Part shown: piece after piece, positions 30,413 to 37,871 of the stretch
Numbering within the stretch: the stretch's first letter is position 1
How the letters are laid out: every line of letters begins with the position of its first letter
Source of the DNA: Actinomadura craniellae
GTDB taxonomy: Bacteria > Actinomycetota > Actinomycetes > Streptosporangiales > Streptosporangiaceae
Direction: 5' to 3'
Assembly (NCBI RefSeq): GCF_003289645.1
Contig: NZ_QLYX01000001.1
Coordinates: forward strand, 62,001-126,000
DNA: 64,000 nucleotides
Notes under the pieces: generated by a model
Database searches by the model: none
Seen by the model: the letters and a program-made list of their open reading frames with translations, nothing else
Told to the model about the DNA's origin: nothing
Made by a program: the position numbers and the translations under genes

Positions 30413-31756
30413 TCAGGCGTCGGCGGGTTTCGGGGTGGGGCCCGCCTCGGATCCGGTGTCCGTGACCCCGGCCACGTAGTGGACGCCGCGCAGCGACAGC
30501 GCCGCGAACGCGATGAGGCACACGGCGACGATCCAGATCCCGGGGCTGAGCGTGGAACCCGTTGCCGCCACCAGGAGCGCGGCGACGAAGGGCGCGATGC
30601 CGCTGCCGAACACCGTCCCGATGTTCTGGCCGAAGTTCGCCCCGGTGTAGCGGACCCGGGCCGGGAAGTGCTCGGCGATGTAGGTGAAGGCGGGCGCCTG
30701 CACCAGCGCGCCCAGCGAGCCGAACACGCCCATGACGAGCGCCAACTGGAGGACGCCGCTCGCCGTCGAGATCAGGTGCAGTACGGGGAAGGAGACGACG
30801 AGGTACCCGCACAGCACGCCGACGAGGACCCGGCGCTGGCCGAACCGGTCGGTCAGCCGCCCCGACAGCGGGGAGAGCAGGGCCATCGGGATGCCGGTCA
30901 GCGCCGTGGCCAGGAAGACCTGCTCGCCGGGGATGTCACGCTCGCCCACCAGGTAGGACGTGAACCAGATCGCGACGTTGGGCGCCCCGTTCGCGGCCAT
31001 CGCGATACCGCCGGCGATGAGCAGGTTGCGCCGGTGCCTGACGAGCACCTCGCGCAGCGGGGTGCGGACGACCTCCCGGTGCGCGACCACCTCGGCGAAC
31101 TCGGGGGAGTCCTCCAGCCGCGACCGGATCACCAGGGCGAGGAGGGTGAGCGGCCCGGCGATGAGGAAGGCGATCCGCCACCCGTACGACTCCATGGCCT
31201 CCGAGCCGAGGGTGCCCGCGAGGATCGCGGCGACGATGGAGCTCAGGGACCCTCCCATCATCGCGCCCATCGGCGTCAGCGAGGCCATGAGGACCCGCCG
31301 CGACCGGGGGACGGACTCCAGCACGTAGGTGATCGAGCCGAGCATCTCGCTGCCCGCGGAAACCCCCTGCCCGAGCCGCAGGACCACCAGGAGGATCGGG
31401 GCCAGGACGCCGATGGTCTCGTAGGTCGGGAGCACCGCGACCAGGGTGCTGCACGCCCCCATCAGGAGCACGCTGAGGACGAGCGCGTTCCGCCGCCCGT
31501 ACCGGTCCCCGAACCGCCCGAAGAGGATGCCGCCGACGGGCCGGGCGACGAAGCCCGCCCCGAAGACGGCGAGCCCGGTGAGCAGCGAGGTCGAGGGGTT
31601 GTCGGAGGGGAAGAAGAGCGGCGCGAAGTAGACCGTCAGCACGCCGTAGAGGGCGAAGTCGTAGTACTCGATGAACGTGCCGACGAACCCGGCGAACGCG
31701 GCTCGCCGGGCCATGGGGGGCAGGGGTTCGCGGGCGGGGGAGGGGTCTCGTCGCAT
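30413..31756 (-). CDS. MFS transporter, metabolite:H+ symporter (MHS) family
   Basis: A 447-residue membrane protein with about 12 hydrophobic helices. FAGFVGTFIEYYDFALYG, GRFGDRYGRRNALVLSVLLM and RLGQGVSAGSEMLGS are characteristic of ProP/ShiA/KgtP-type MHS symporters. The substrate is unknown, perhaps a carboxylate; lactate or another rhamnose product is possible by position but unproven. The ATG at 31756 follows an untranslated leader with a strong promoter-like sequence and a palindrome. It is transcribed towards the rhamnosidase operon and is not part of it. Confidence 0.88.
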   Translation of the reverse strand: MRRDPSPAREPLPPMARRAAFAGFVGTFIEYYDFALYGVLTVYFAPLFFPSDNPSTSLLTGLAVFGAGFVARPVGGILFGRFGDRYGRRNALVLSVLLMGACSTLVAVLPTYETIGVLAPILLVVLRLGQGVSAGSEMLGSITYVLESVPRSRRVLMASLTPMGAMMGGSLSSIVAAILAGTLGSEAMESYGWRIAFLIAGPLTLLALVIRSRLEDSPEFAEVVAHREVVRTPLREVLVRHRRNLLIAGGIAMAANGAPNVAIWFTSYLVGERDIPGEQVFLATALTGIPMALLSPLSGRLTDRFGQRRVLVGVLCGYLVVSFPVLHLISTASGVLQLALVMGVFGSLGALVQAPAFTYIAEHFPARVRYTGANFGQNIGTVFGSGIAPFVAALLVAATGSTLSPGIWIVAVCLIAFAALSLRGVHYVAGVTDTGSEAGPTPKPADA

Positions 31757-31840
31757 GGAGTCTCCGAGCAGAGGGGGTGGGGGACTCGTCGGAAGGCGCG
31801 AAGGCCCTGGTCAGGATCGAGACGGCGATACAACCATTGA

Positions 31841-31858
31841 TAGATATTTATAAATCTA
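31841..31858. promoter_or_regulatory. AT-rich 18-bp palindromic operator candidate upstream of MHS transporter
   Basis: TAGATATTTATAAATCTA pairs at 7 of 9 positions and overlaps the -10 of the transporter promoter. It is strikingly AT-rich in a GC-rich region, the form expected of a GntR/TetR/MarR-type repressor site. No regulator gene adjoins it. Confidence 0.5.
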
Positions 31859-31883
31859 TAGAACTCAAGTGCTCGCCTGTCAA
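31855..31883 (-). promoter_or_regulatory. Strong sigma-70-like promoter for MHS transporter
   Basis: On the minus strand TTGACA (31883-31878), a 17-nt spacer and TATAGA (31860-31855) give a near-consensus promoter about 100 nt upstream of the transporter start. The rest of the 31757-32138 gap holds no recognisable gene. Confidence 0.7.
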
Positions 31884-32138
31884 GGATCACAACCGGCGGC
31901 TGCTCGCCGGCCCCGGCGGCGCGCCGGCCGGTGATCATTGAGGATCCAGGGGGCCATGACACCTCGAAAACTCAAGGATCATGTGGTCGCCCGGGCCCCG
32001 TGCGGTGCGGCCGCGCAGGCCCGGCGCGAACCCGGCCGGGAGCCGGAGCCGATCCGGTAATTCGGCATAGAGCCCGGCGGGCCACCTGGCTACCCTGACA
32101 CCGAAGTGGAGCCAAAGGGAGTCAGAGGGAGTCGTGGC

Positions 32139-32273
32139 GTGGGCAAGCACGGAAAGAAGGTCCAGTGCGGCATGTGCAGCGGCACCGGGAAGATCAAGAC
32201 CGGCGGCAACGGCAGCGGCCAGAAACAAGAGGTCCAGTGCACCGGATGCGCCGGCAGCGGGAAGCAGGGATGA
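32139..32273 (+). CDS. DnaJ-type zinc-knuckle microprotein (44 aa)
   Basis: A 44-residue product starting at GTG 32139 with two CxxCxGxGK motifs (CGMCSGTGK and CTGCAGSGK) separated by a Gly/Lys/Gln linker, the same half-sites that bind zinc in DnaJ. It is highly basic. The stop overlaps the methyltransferase ATG (ATGA), and GGGAG precedes the start, so both position and motifs support a real gene although it is very short. Possible roles are an RNA- or protein-binding adaptor, or a partner or substrate of the methyltransferase; these are inferences. A longer reading in another frame of the same DNA loses all cysteine motifs. Confidence 0.7.
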   Translation: MGKHGKKVQCGMCSGTGKIKTGGNGSGQKQEVQCTGCAGSGKQG

Positions 32274-33079
32274 AGCCCGCCGACATCCGCCGGGCCGTAC
32301 CGCGCGAGGCGTTCGTCCCCGACACGATCTGGGTCCGCCGCGCTGACGGCTGGGCGGTCCCCCTCAGCCGCCGGGACGCCCCCCGGGAGTGGGAACGCAT
32401 CGTGGCCGCCGACGACGAGCCGGTGATCACGCAGGTGGACGACGGCGCCACCGGCAAGGGAACCTGGCCCACCTCCTCCGGCAGCTCCCCCGAGGTCATG
32501 GCCATCATGCTCGACGCGCTCCAGGTGCGCCCCGGCCTGCGCGTCCTGGAGATCGGCACCGGCACCGGCTACAACGCGGCCGTGCTGGCCACCATCGCCG
32601 GCCCCCGGAACGTCACCACGCTGGAGATCGACGCGACGATCGCCGAGCAGGCACGCACGGCACTCGACCGGGCCGGCCATCCGGTGCACCTCGTGGTGGC
32701 GGACGCCACGCACGGCTACCCGCCCCACGCGCCCTACGACCGGATCATCGTCACCGCCGCCGCCCACCACATCCCCTACGCCTGGATCCGCCAGACCGAA
32801 CCCGGCGGCCTGATCGTGGTCCCCTGGGCACCGACCTTCCACCCCGACTGGCCCCTGTGCCGGCTGACCGTCCACCCCGACGGCACCGCAACCGGACGAT
32901 TCATCGGCCCCTCGTCCTTCATGCCGCTCCGCGGCCAGCGCCTACCACAATCGGTGATCCACGACACCGAACAACGCTGGGCGGACGCAGGTGAGCCCGA
33001 CTGCACCCGCTACGGCATCACCGTCACCGCCCAGGAACAACAGATCTGGCTGGACACCCCCGACACCGTCATCGCCTGA
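32270..33079 (+). CDS. Protein-L-isoaspartate-type SAM methyltransferase
   Basis: A 269-residue class I methyltransferase of the PCMT family. The SAM-binding motif is LRVLEIGTGTGYNAAVLA, preceded by the PCMT-like TSSGSSPEVMAIML and followed by YDRIIVTAAAHHIPYAW. The ATG at 32270 overlaps the zinc-knuckle microprotein stop, implying coupled expression. In actinomycetes such PCMT relatives occur both as repair enzymes and as modifiers of ribosomal peptides; no ATP-grasp partner is visible here. A decayed DUF6879 gene follows directly on the same strand. The substrate is unknown. Confidence 0.85.
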   Translation: MKPADIRRAVPREAFVPDTIWVRRADGWAVPLSRRDAPREWERIVAADDEPVITQVDDGATGKGTWPTSSGSSPEVMAIMLDALQVRPGLRVLEIGTGTGYNAAVLATIAGPRNVTTLEIDATIAEQARTALDRAGHPVHLVVADATHGYPPHAPYDRIIVTAAAHHIPYAWIRQTEPGGLIVVPWAPTFHPDWPLCRLTVHPDGTATGRFIGPSSFMPLRGQRLPQSVIHDTEQRWADAGEPDCTRYGITVTAQEQQIWLDTPDTVIA

Positions 33080-33080
33080 C

Positions 33081-33415
33081 AGTCGGTCGTGCGGCTTCCC
33101 CATCGACCCTCGTGAACGCTGGGGAGACTGGCTCGACCTCGCGGGGGCCACGGTTGCGCGAGGCGTCGAGATCCGGCGTCTTCGGATCGTGTCCGAGCCG
33201 GCCACCCCATTCATCCGGTATGAGTGGGACCTCACCCAAGGCTTGAACCTTGCCGCGGGTGAGAACGTCCGATAGCTGCCTTGTAGCAAGGCGTCGGACC
33301 TCATGCTCCCGGGTAACGACCTGTGGGTTTTCGATGACCACCTCGTCGAGTTCAACCTCTTCGCCGGTGACGGTGAGTAGACCGGCCAGGAACTGTCGAA
33401 GGACCCCTGGTTAGC
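33081..33415 (+). pseudogene. DUF6879 gene remnant 1 (two in-frame stops)
   Basis: Reading one frame through 33081-33415 gives a recognisable DUF6879 domain: RERWGDWLDLAG, RRLRIVSEPATPFIRYEW, GLNLAAGENVR, then a TAG at 33273, then DLMLPGNDLWVFDDHLVEFN, a second TAG at 33378, and GQELSKDP. The N-terminal third and the C-terminus are missing. DUF6879 proteins are commonly encoded beside XRE regulators in actinomycetes. The 3' end is invaded by the tail of the convergent Nudix gene. Confidence 0.75.
33338..33406 (+). repeat. 69-bp DUF6879 repeat, left copy
   Basis: A 69-bp stretch matching 39230-39298 with roughly eight differences, in the same orientation. Both copies encode the HLVEFNLF-GDG segment of DUF6879. 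The divergence is too great for a recent target duplication. Confidence 0.7.
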
Positions 33416-33828
33416 CGGCCTTCAGCGATGGCTTGGTGGATCCGGTCGGTGACCTCCTGGGGCTTGAGGTCGATTCCGTTGAGGCCTTCTGGTGTGAGGG
33501 GGATTTCCTCTAGGAGGTATTCGCCGCGATCGCTCTGGCTGAATTCTGGTCCGCTGCGTTCGTTGAAGTTCCAGGTTGCGATGTGGGCCAGGTAGAAGAA
33601 CTGTTGCTCGCTGTTGGATTCCATGGTGTGGAGGAGGCCGGTGATTTCGGCATGGCCGACGATCTCCTCCCACACCTCGCGGTGCAGCGCGGCTTCGAGG
33701 CTCTCGTCGCTGTCTTGGACTCCGCCGCCGGGCAGGACCCAGTACGCGGGGGTGCCGTGGCGGATCCGTTTGATGGTCAGCATGGTGTGCTGTGGCGTGA
33801 TCAGTACGGCGCGGACGCGTTGCTTCAT
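33352..33828 (-). CDS. Nudix hydrolase
   Basis: A 158-residue Nudix-fold protein. The Nudix box spans about residues 36-58: GVQDSDESL then HREVWEEIVG, giving G-x5-E-x7-RE-x2-EE. It probably hydrolyses a nucleoside-diphosphate-linked compound. The last ~17 residues are translated from the antisense strand of the DUF6879 remnant, so the C-terminus looks acquired by read-through into the neighbouring pseudogene. The ATG at 33828 has GAGG upstream. It is the last gene of the minus-strand kinase/nucleotidyltransferase unit, 29 nt after the SDR stop. GC is lower than in the rhamnose region. Confidence 0.85.
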   Translation of the reverse strand: MKQRVRAVLITPQHTMLTIKRIRHGTPAYWVLPGGGVQDSDESLEAALHREVWEEIVGHAEITGLLHTMESNSEQQFFYLAHIATWNFNERSGPEFSQSDRGEYLLEEIPLTPEGLNGIDLKPQEVTDRIHQAIAEGRLTRGPSTVPGRSTHRHRRRG

Positions 33829-33857
33829 GGATGCCTCATGTTGGGGTGGGACTGGGG

Positions 33858-34640
33858 TTAGTTGAGGAGCCAGCCGCCGTCGACGTGCAGGGACTGGCCG
33901 GTGATGAAGGACGAGGAGGGGGCGGCCAGGAAGGCGACGGCGGCTGCGACGTCTTCGGGGCGCCCGCGCCGGGGGACGCACTGGCGGCGGATCTGTTCTG
34001 CGGGAGCAGTGCGGTGCTGGAGCGGTATGTCGTGCTCGGCGTCGACCTGGATGGCTCCCGGCAGGACGGTGTTCACGCATACCCCGTGCGGACCGAGTTC
34101 GCGGGCCAGAGAACGGGTGAGGCCGTGGAGTCCGGCTTTGGCAGCACTGTAGGCGACGAGACCAGCGCGGCCGGCGCGGGCGTTGACGCTGCCGATGTTG
34201 ATGATCCGGCCCCAACGGCGTTCGGTCATGGCCGGGGTGAGGGCCTGGCATACGCGGTAGTGGGCGGTCAGGTTCACCTCCAGAGAGTAGGCCCATGCGG
34301 CCTCGTCGGTGTCGGGCCAGGGGACGCGAGGGTAGGAGCCGGCGTTGTTGACCAGGACGTCGACGGGCCCGAGTCGGGCGCGGACCTGATCGTGTATCGC
34401 GGTGACCTGCGCGGGGTCGGTGAGGTCACCGTGGACCGCGACGCCCTCGTACGGCAGCGACTGGACGATGACGTCGGCCTCCTCGTGCTGAGCGAGGTGG
34501 TTGACGGCCACTGCTGCTCCGGCCGCGGCAAGGGCGCGGGCGATCTCGGCGCCGATGCCGGTGGCTGCGCCGGTGACCAGCGCGATCCGGCCGTGCAGAG
34601 GCCGGGAGCGAAGAGGGGCTTCACGAACGCTGAGAGGCAC
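33858..34640 (-). CDS. SDR family NAD(P)-dependent oxidoreductase
   Basis: A 260-residue short-chain dehydrogenase. The cofactor motif is VTGAATGIGAEIA (TGxxxGxG about residues 23-30); LVNNAGSYPR, the catalytic Ser of INIGSVNARAG and YSAAK (Tyr 164, Lys 168) are all present, so it should be active. The C-terminus ITGQSLHVDGGWLLN is FabG-like. The start is GTG 34640 with GGAG about 8 nt upstream, overlapping the upstream kinase stop by 20 nt; an ATG at 34700 would overlap by 80 nt. Probably oxidises or reduces an intermediate made by the linked kinase and nucleotidyltransferase genes (inference). Confidence 0.88.
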   Translation of the reverse strand: MPLSVREAPLRSRPLHGRIALVTGAATGIGAEIARALAAAGAAVAVNHLAQHEEADVIVQSLPYEGVAVHGDLTDPAQVTAIHDQVRARLGPVDVLVNNAGSYPRVPWPDTDEAAWAYSLEVNLTAHYRVCQALTPAMTERRWGRIINIGSVNARAGRAGLVAYSAAKAGLHGLTRSLARELGPHGVCVNTVLPGAIQVDAEHDIPLQHRTAPAEQIRRQCVPRRGRPEDVAAAVAFLAAPSSSFITGQSLHVDGGWLLN

Positions 34641-35736
34641 GGTGATCGCTCCGTTCGGCTCGATTGGTAAGCGGGACGGGTGTGGGGTTGAACAGGTCAC
34701 CGAGCGTTGTGGTGGGGTTGTTGCATTCGGCGGCTTTGATCAGGACCAGGAGGAGGTCTTCGCTGCTGAGGAGAGCAGGAGGGAGAACCCCGAGGATGCG
34801 CAGCGTCAGGAAGGCCCGGGCCTGCTGAAGAAACGCATCAGACGGCGTGGCGAGATGGTCGAGGGCGCGGGTGAGGGCGGCGTGACGGCCAATGCCGGTG
34901 TTCCAGGTGTAATGGACGCTGATGTGCCGGTCGGTTTTCGCCAGAGTGCAGTGCTCGATCCAGGGAGCGGTGTGCGGGGAAAGGGCTAGGCGGAGTGTGC
35001 GCTGATAGGTGCCGGGCTGGTAGCGGGGGACAAGCCAGCCGCCCAGGGCCATGAGGTACCACAGGAGGTTGGCGCTCTCGCCGGTGAGGGTGTTACGGCC
35101 GGCATGCTCGAAGTCGAGCCAGCACAAGGGGTCGGCGATGTTCGGTTCGGTGGGGTCACCCTGGGTGATGGCGGTCAGCCACCGGCTGGCCGGATTCAGG
35201 GCGTGCCGGGTACGGCCGATGATGGCGGGCAAGTCCACGACAAGATCACGGCCGTTGGCAGTGAGGGTGTAGCGGCGCAGTTGGCCGGTCGTGATCGTAG
35301 TGCCGGTACCGGGCAGAGTAAGGGGTAGGTCCTGGTGGAGGTACCAGGCGTCGAGTCTTCCGCCGTTCTTGATCCGGTTGGCGTACAGGCCAGGCATGCA
35401 TTGCGAGAGCGGGGCCAGTTCGCCGGTGGTCTCGGCAGCCGCTCGCAGGTCCCGGCAGACACCCTCAAGGAGGGCATGTAGCCGGGGCAGAACGCTCTGG
35501 TCGCGGTCGGCCAGCGCGATTAGGTCGCCGAGCAGGAACCGGCAGCGACCGCTGGCAAAGACATCCTCGTAGATCACCACATGCGACTGCGCCAGAGCCC
35601 GGCGGCCCAGGAGCGCCGGAGCAGAGAAACGGGAGGCGATCTGGTGCCAGCCGCGAACCTCGACGTCGGCCTGCTGCGCGGTGGTGCGCTTGCCGAACAC
35701 CGGCCGGCGGGCCGCCGGTCGCCTGCCGCTGCTCAC
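34621..35736 (-). CDS. APH-like (aminoglycoside/choline kinase fold) phosphotransferase
   Basis: A 371-residue protein with APH-type kinase features: an N-lobe helix DVEVRGWHQIASRF, a catalytic loop TQGDPTEPNI (Asp 194, Asn 199) and a metal motif WLDFEHAGRN (Asp 208). The usual HGD is QGD here, as the histidine is replaced by glutamine. It probably phosphorylates a small hydroxylated molecule. The start is GTG 35736, overlapping the upstream gene stop as GTGA, so translation is coupled to the kinase-nucleotidyltransferase fusion. Not assignable to a resistance phenotype from sequence. Confidence 0.72.
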   Translation of the reverse strand: MSSGRRPAARRPVFGKRTTAQQADVEVRGWHQIASRFSAPALLGRRALAQSHVVIYEDVFASGRCRFLLGDLIALADRDQSVLPRLHALLEGVCRDLRAAAETTGELAPLSQCMPGLYANRIKNGGRLDAWYLHQDLPLTLPGTGTTITTGQLRRYTLTANGRDLVVDLPAIIGRTRHALNPASRWLTAITQGDPTEPNIADPLCWLDFEHAGRNTLTGESANLLWYLMALGGWLVPRYQPGTYQRTLRLALSPHTAPWIEHCTLAKTDRHISVHYTWNTGIGRHAALTRALDHLATPSDAFLQQARAFLTLRILGVLPPALLSSEDLLLVLIKAAECNNPTTTLGDLFNPTPVPLTNRAERSDHRASQRS

Positions 35737-37634
35737 GGTGTGCCCTCCCGCACTGTCGACAGCCACAGCTCCAAGACGAGACGGGCGAGGGCCTCGGCCT
35801 GGTCGTGATCGGTGCGGGCCGCGCTTAGCAGGCCGTTGATCTCGGGATGGATGCCGGTGAGGAGCGTGGTGAGGGCGTCGTCGTCGGCGGGGCATTCGGT
35901 GCCCGCGAACCGGAGCTGGATCTTCGCCAAGAGCGCGGTGACCTTGTACAGGGTGCGTAGGTCGAAGGTGGGGCGCAGAAGCTGGCGGCGGATCTCGATG
36001 GCGGCTTGGATACCGTCGCGGACACTGGCTTCGACATCGTCGGCGGCCGCGGGGGTTGGGAGCGTCAGGCCGGGAGCGCACCACAGGGCGGTCAGCGCTC
36101 CAGTGCCCAGGAGGGCCAGGACGTGCAGCAGGCGGGAGGAGACCACACCGGTGGCGCACTCCTCACGGGTGAGGACCGTCAGGCCCAACTTGACGCCGCC
36201 GAGCTCGCCTTCCAGGCCGGCCAGGATCTCCCGCATGCCAGGAAGCGCGTCTGAGGCGGCAACGACGAAGACGTCAAGGTCGCTCCAGCAGTGCTGGTAC
36301 TTGCCCTGGGCGCCGCTGCCGGTGACGGCCAGCAGGTCGATCAAGGGCTGTGCCCCGGTCATCTGCTCTAGGACGGCCGACAGGTACGCCTCCAGATGAA
36401 CCGGCAGACCAAGGGTGTTCACCGGAACCGTGGACGGTCGATGGGAGGGCCAGCGGATGCCCAGCGCGAGGCGGTCCAGACGTCGCTCCAGCTGAAGGCG
36501 GCTTCCGCTGTTGTCGATGACCTCATGAGCGATGCCGGCGATTTTCTCGGCACCACGGCTGATCTTGGTTCTGTCGCGTTCGGTGACGTCGCGCGCACCG
36601 AGTGGGCTGCGGGCAGCACGCACCGCGAAGGGCGTTTGGAGGTAGGTGATGGTCAGTTGCGGGCCGAGCATCCGTGTGAGTTCGGCGGTGGAGCCGAGGC
36701 TGTGCAGAGACTCGATGCTCACCTGGTCCAGGAAGTGGTGGGCCGCGCAGTACCGGTCCAGAGCGTCCACGATCAGCTCGGCCTGCGTGGCATCGCCGAG
36801 TGCGTACGGGTCGGTGATCTGGCACCGGTCGGCGGTGTCCGCGAGGAGATGGCCGATCTTGAGGCGGGCGTGCCCGTGGCGGGTACGCAGGTACTCGCCG
36901 GCTGTGCTCTTACCGCTCTCGGAGAGCCCACCGAGTGCCACAACACGCACGCCTGCGAGCGCCCGTGTGGGGATGGCCAGGTGGAGCGCGTGCACCCGCT
37001 GGCGGAGTTCGTCCTGGACGGCGATGGTGGGCCGGTCCCCGACGGTGATGACGTAGGCGAACCGGCCGCTTGCTACAAGGCGGTTGACCTGGTCGTGGAG
37101 GTGCCGCTGGTAGGCGGCGTAGGCGTTGGTGACGCGCGCCTCGTGGGACAAACTGCGCCTCGTCCCCTCTGCCGGGTCGGTGCAGTGCACAAGGACGACT
37201 GCATGCTCGGCCGCCTCCGCCGCCTGGAGGTCCCGAACATAGGGGGCCAGCAAAGCACGGGCCCGGTCGGCGGCTGCCTGCGGCGCCAACTGCTCCCGGA
37301 AGGCCACGGTTGCGGCCACGGACGCTTCCAGCATCGGGACGCCCCGATCAAGGAACCGGACCGGTGCTGAGGGGCGGCGATGCGCGCGTTCGAGGTAGGA
37401 GCAGGCCAGCACGTCGACGACCTCCTCCACGAGGCCGGTCTCGAACCACCAGCGACCCATCCCGTTGGCCTTGATCGGTTCCCAGCGGGCGTCGTAACCG
37501 TCGAGCGGGCCGCCGGTGCAGGCGGCCGCACCCATTCGCCGGGCCAAGAGCCTGATTTGTGTGGTTTTGCCGGTGTTATCTGGGCCGCTGAGCGCGATCG
37601 ACACGAATTGCGCCGGTGGGGCGGGAACGGTCAT
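35733..37634 (-). CDS. Tri-domain fusion: two P-loop kinases plus nucleotidyltransferase
   Basis: A 633-residue protein. Domain 1 (about 9-215) is thymidylate-kinase-like, with P-loop GPDNTGKTT (17-25) and an RFLDRG motif near 93-98. Domain 2 (about 229-395) is a second P-loop kinase fold with LGGLSESGKSTAGEYL (Lys 242) and KIGHLL, like NMP or dephospho-CoA kinases. Domain 3 (about 405-633) is a minimal nucleotidyltransferase with TGSGAQGKY and SDLDVFVV (Gly 439-Ser 440, Asp 452, Asp 454) plus a helical tail with LRTLYKVTALLAKIQ. All three active sites look intact. The ATG at 37634 has GGAG upstream. It heads a four-gene unit with an APH-like kinase, an SDR and a Nudix protein. The substrate is unknown. 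Confidence 0.82.
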   Translation of the reverse strand: MTVPAPPAQFVSIALSGPDNTGKTTQIRLLARRMGAAACTGGPLDGYDARWEPIKANGMGRWWFETGLVEEVVDVLACSYLERAHRRPSAPVRFLDRGVPMLEASVAATVAFREQLAPQAAADRARALLAPYVRDLQAAEAAEHAVVLVHCTDPAEGTRRSLSHEARVTNAYAAYQRHLHDQVNRLVASGRFAYVITVGDRPTIAVQDELRQRVHALHLAIPTRALAGVRVVALGGLSESGKSTAGEYLRTRHGHARLKIGHLLADTADRCQITDPYALGDATQAELIVDALDRYCAAHHFLDQVSIESLHSLGSTAELTRMLGPQLTITYLQTPFAVRAARSPLGARDVTERDRTKISRGAEKIAGIAHEVIDNSGSRLQLERRLDRLALGIRWPSHRPSTVPVNTLGLPVHLEAYLSAVLEQMTGAQPLIDLLAVTGSGAQGKYQHCWSDLDVFVVAASDALPGMREILAGLEGELGGVKLGLTVLTREECATGVVSSRLLHVLALLGTGALTALWCAPGLTLPTPAAADDVEASVRDGIQAAIEIRRQLLRPTFDLRTLYKVTALLAKIQLRFAGTECPADDDALTTLLTGIHPEINGLLSAARTDHDQAEALARLVLELWLSTVREGTP

Positions 37635-37680
37635 CCTGCGGCTCCTTTCGCAAGGCGTGCGTGAGGGCGTGGTGCACCGT

Positions 37681-37692
37681 CTGGTCGACCAG
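37681..37692. promoter_or_regulatory. 12-bp palindrome in the divergent XRE/kinase promoter region
   Basis: CTGGTCGACCAG is a perfect palindrome 47 nt upstream of the kinase-fusion start. Possible operator; no experimental support. Confidence 0.3.
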
Positions 37693-37785
37693 TTGAAAAG
37701 GGCTTCACGGTCACCCGGTGCTGTCTCCCACCACAGCGGGCCTCATCGCGTGCATGAAGCCGCTGCCCGCCGCACGCACGCCGTT

Positions 37786-37798
37786 TGCGCGTTGCGCA
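37786..37798. promoter_or_regulatory. TGCGC-GTT-GCGCA inverted repeat, XRE operator candidate
   Basis: A perfect 5-bp-arm inverted repeat with a 3-nt centre, upstream of the XRE regulator and between the divergent transcripts, the usual place for an XRE autoregulatory site. Confidence 0.4.
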
Positions 37799-37871
37799 CA
37801 CGGCCTCGATGAACGGCTACCGCCCGGCTACCGTTGTCAGGCTGATGTCTGTCGGCTCTCCAGGGGCGGCC

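Noticed and set aside
32134-32346. A 70-codon frame overlapping the microprotein
   Set aside because: Its translation lacks motifs, while the alternative frame has paired CxxCxGxG sites and an ATGA junction with the methyltransferase.
32270-33079. A ribosomal-peptide (ATP-grasp) maturation cluster around the methyltransferase
   Set aside because: No ATP-grasp gene or typical precursor is present nearby; only the methyltransferase fold matches.
33069-33341. A 90-codon minus-strand frame opposite the DUF6879 remnant
   Set aside because: The recognisable family signal is on the plus strand; this frame has no homology-like features.
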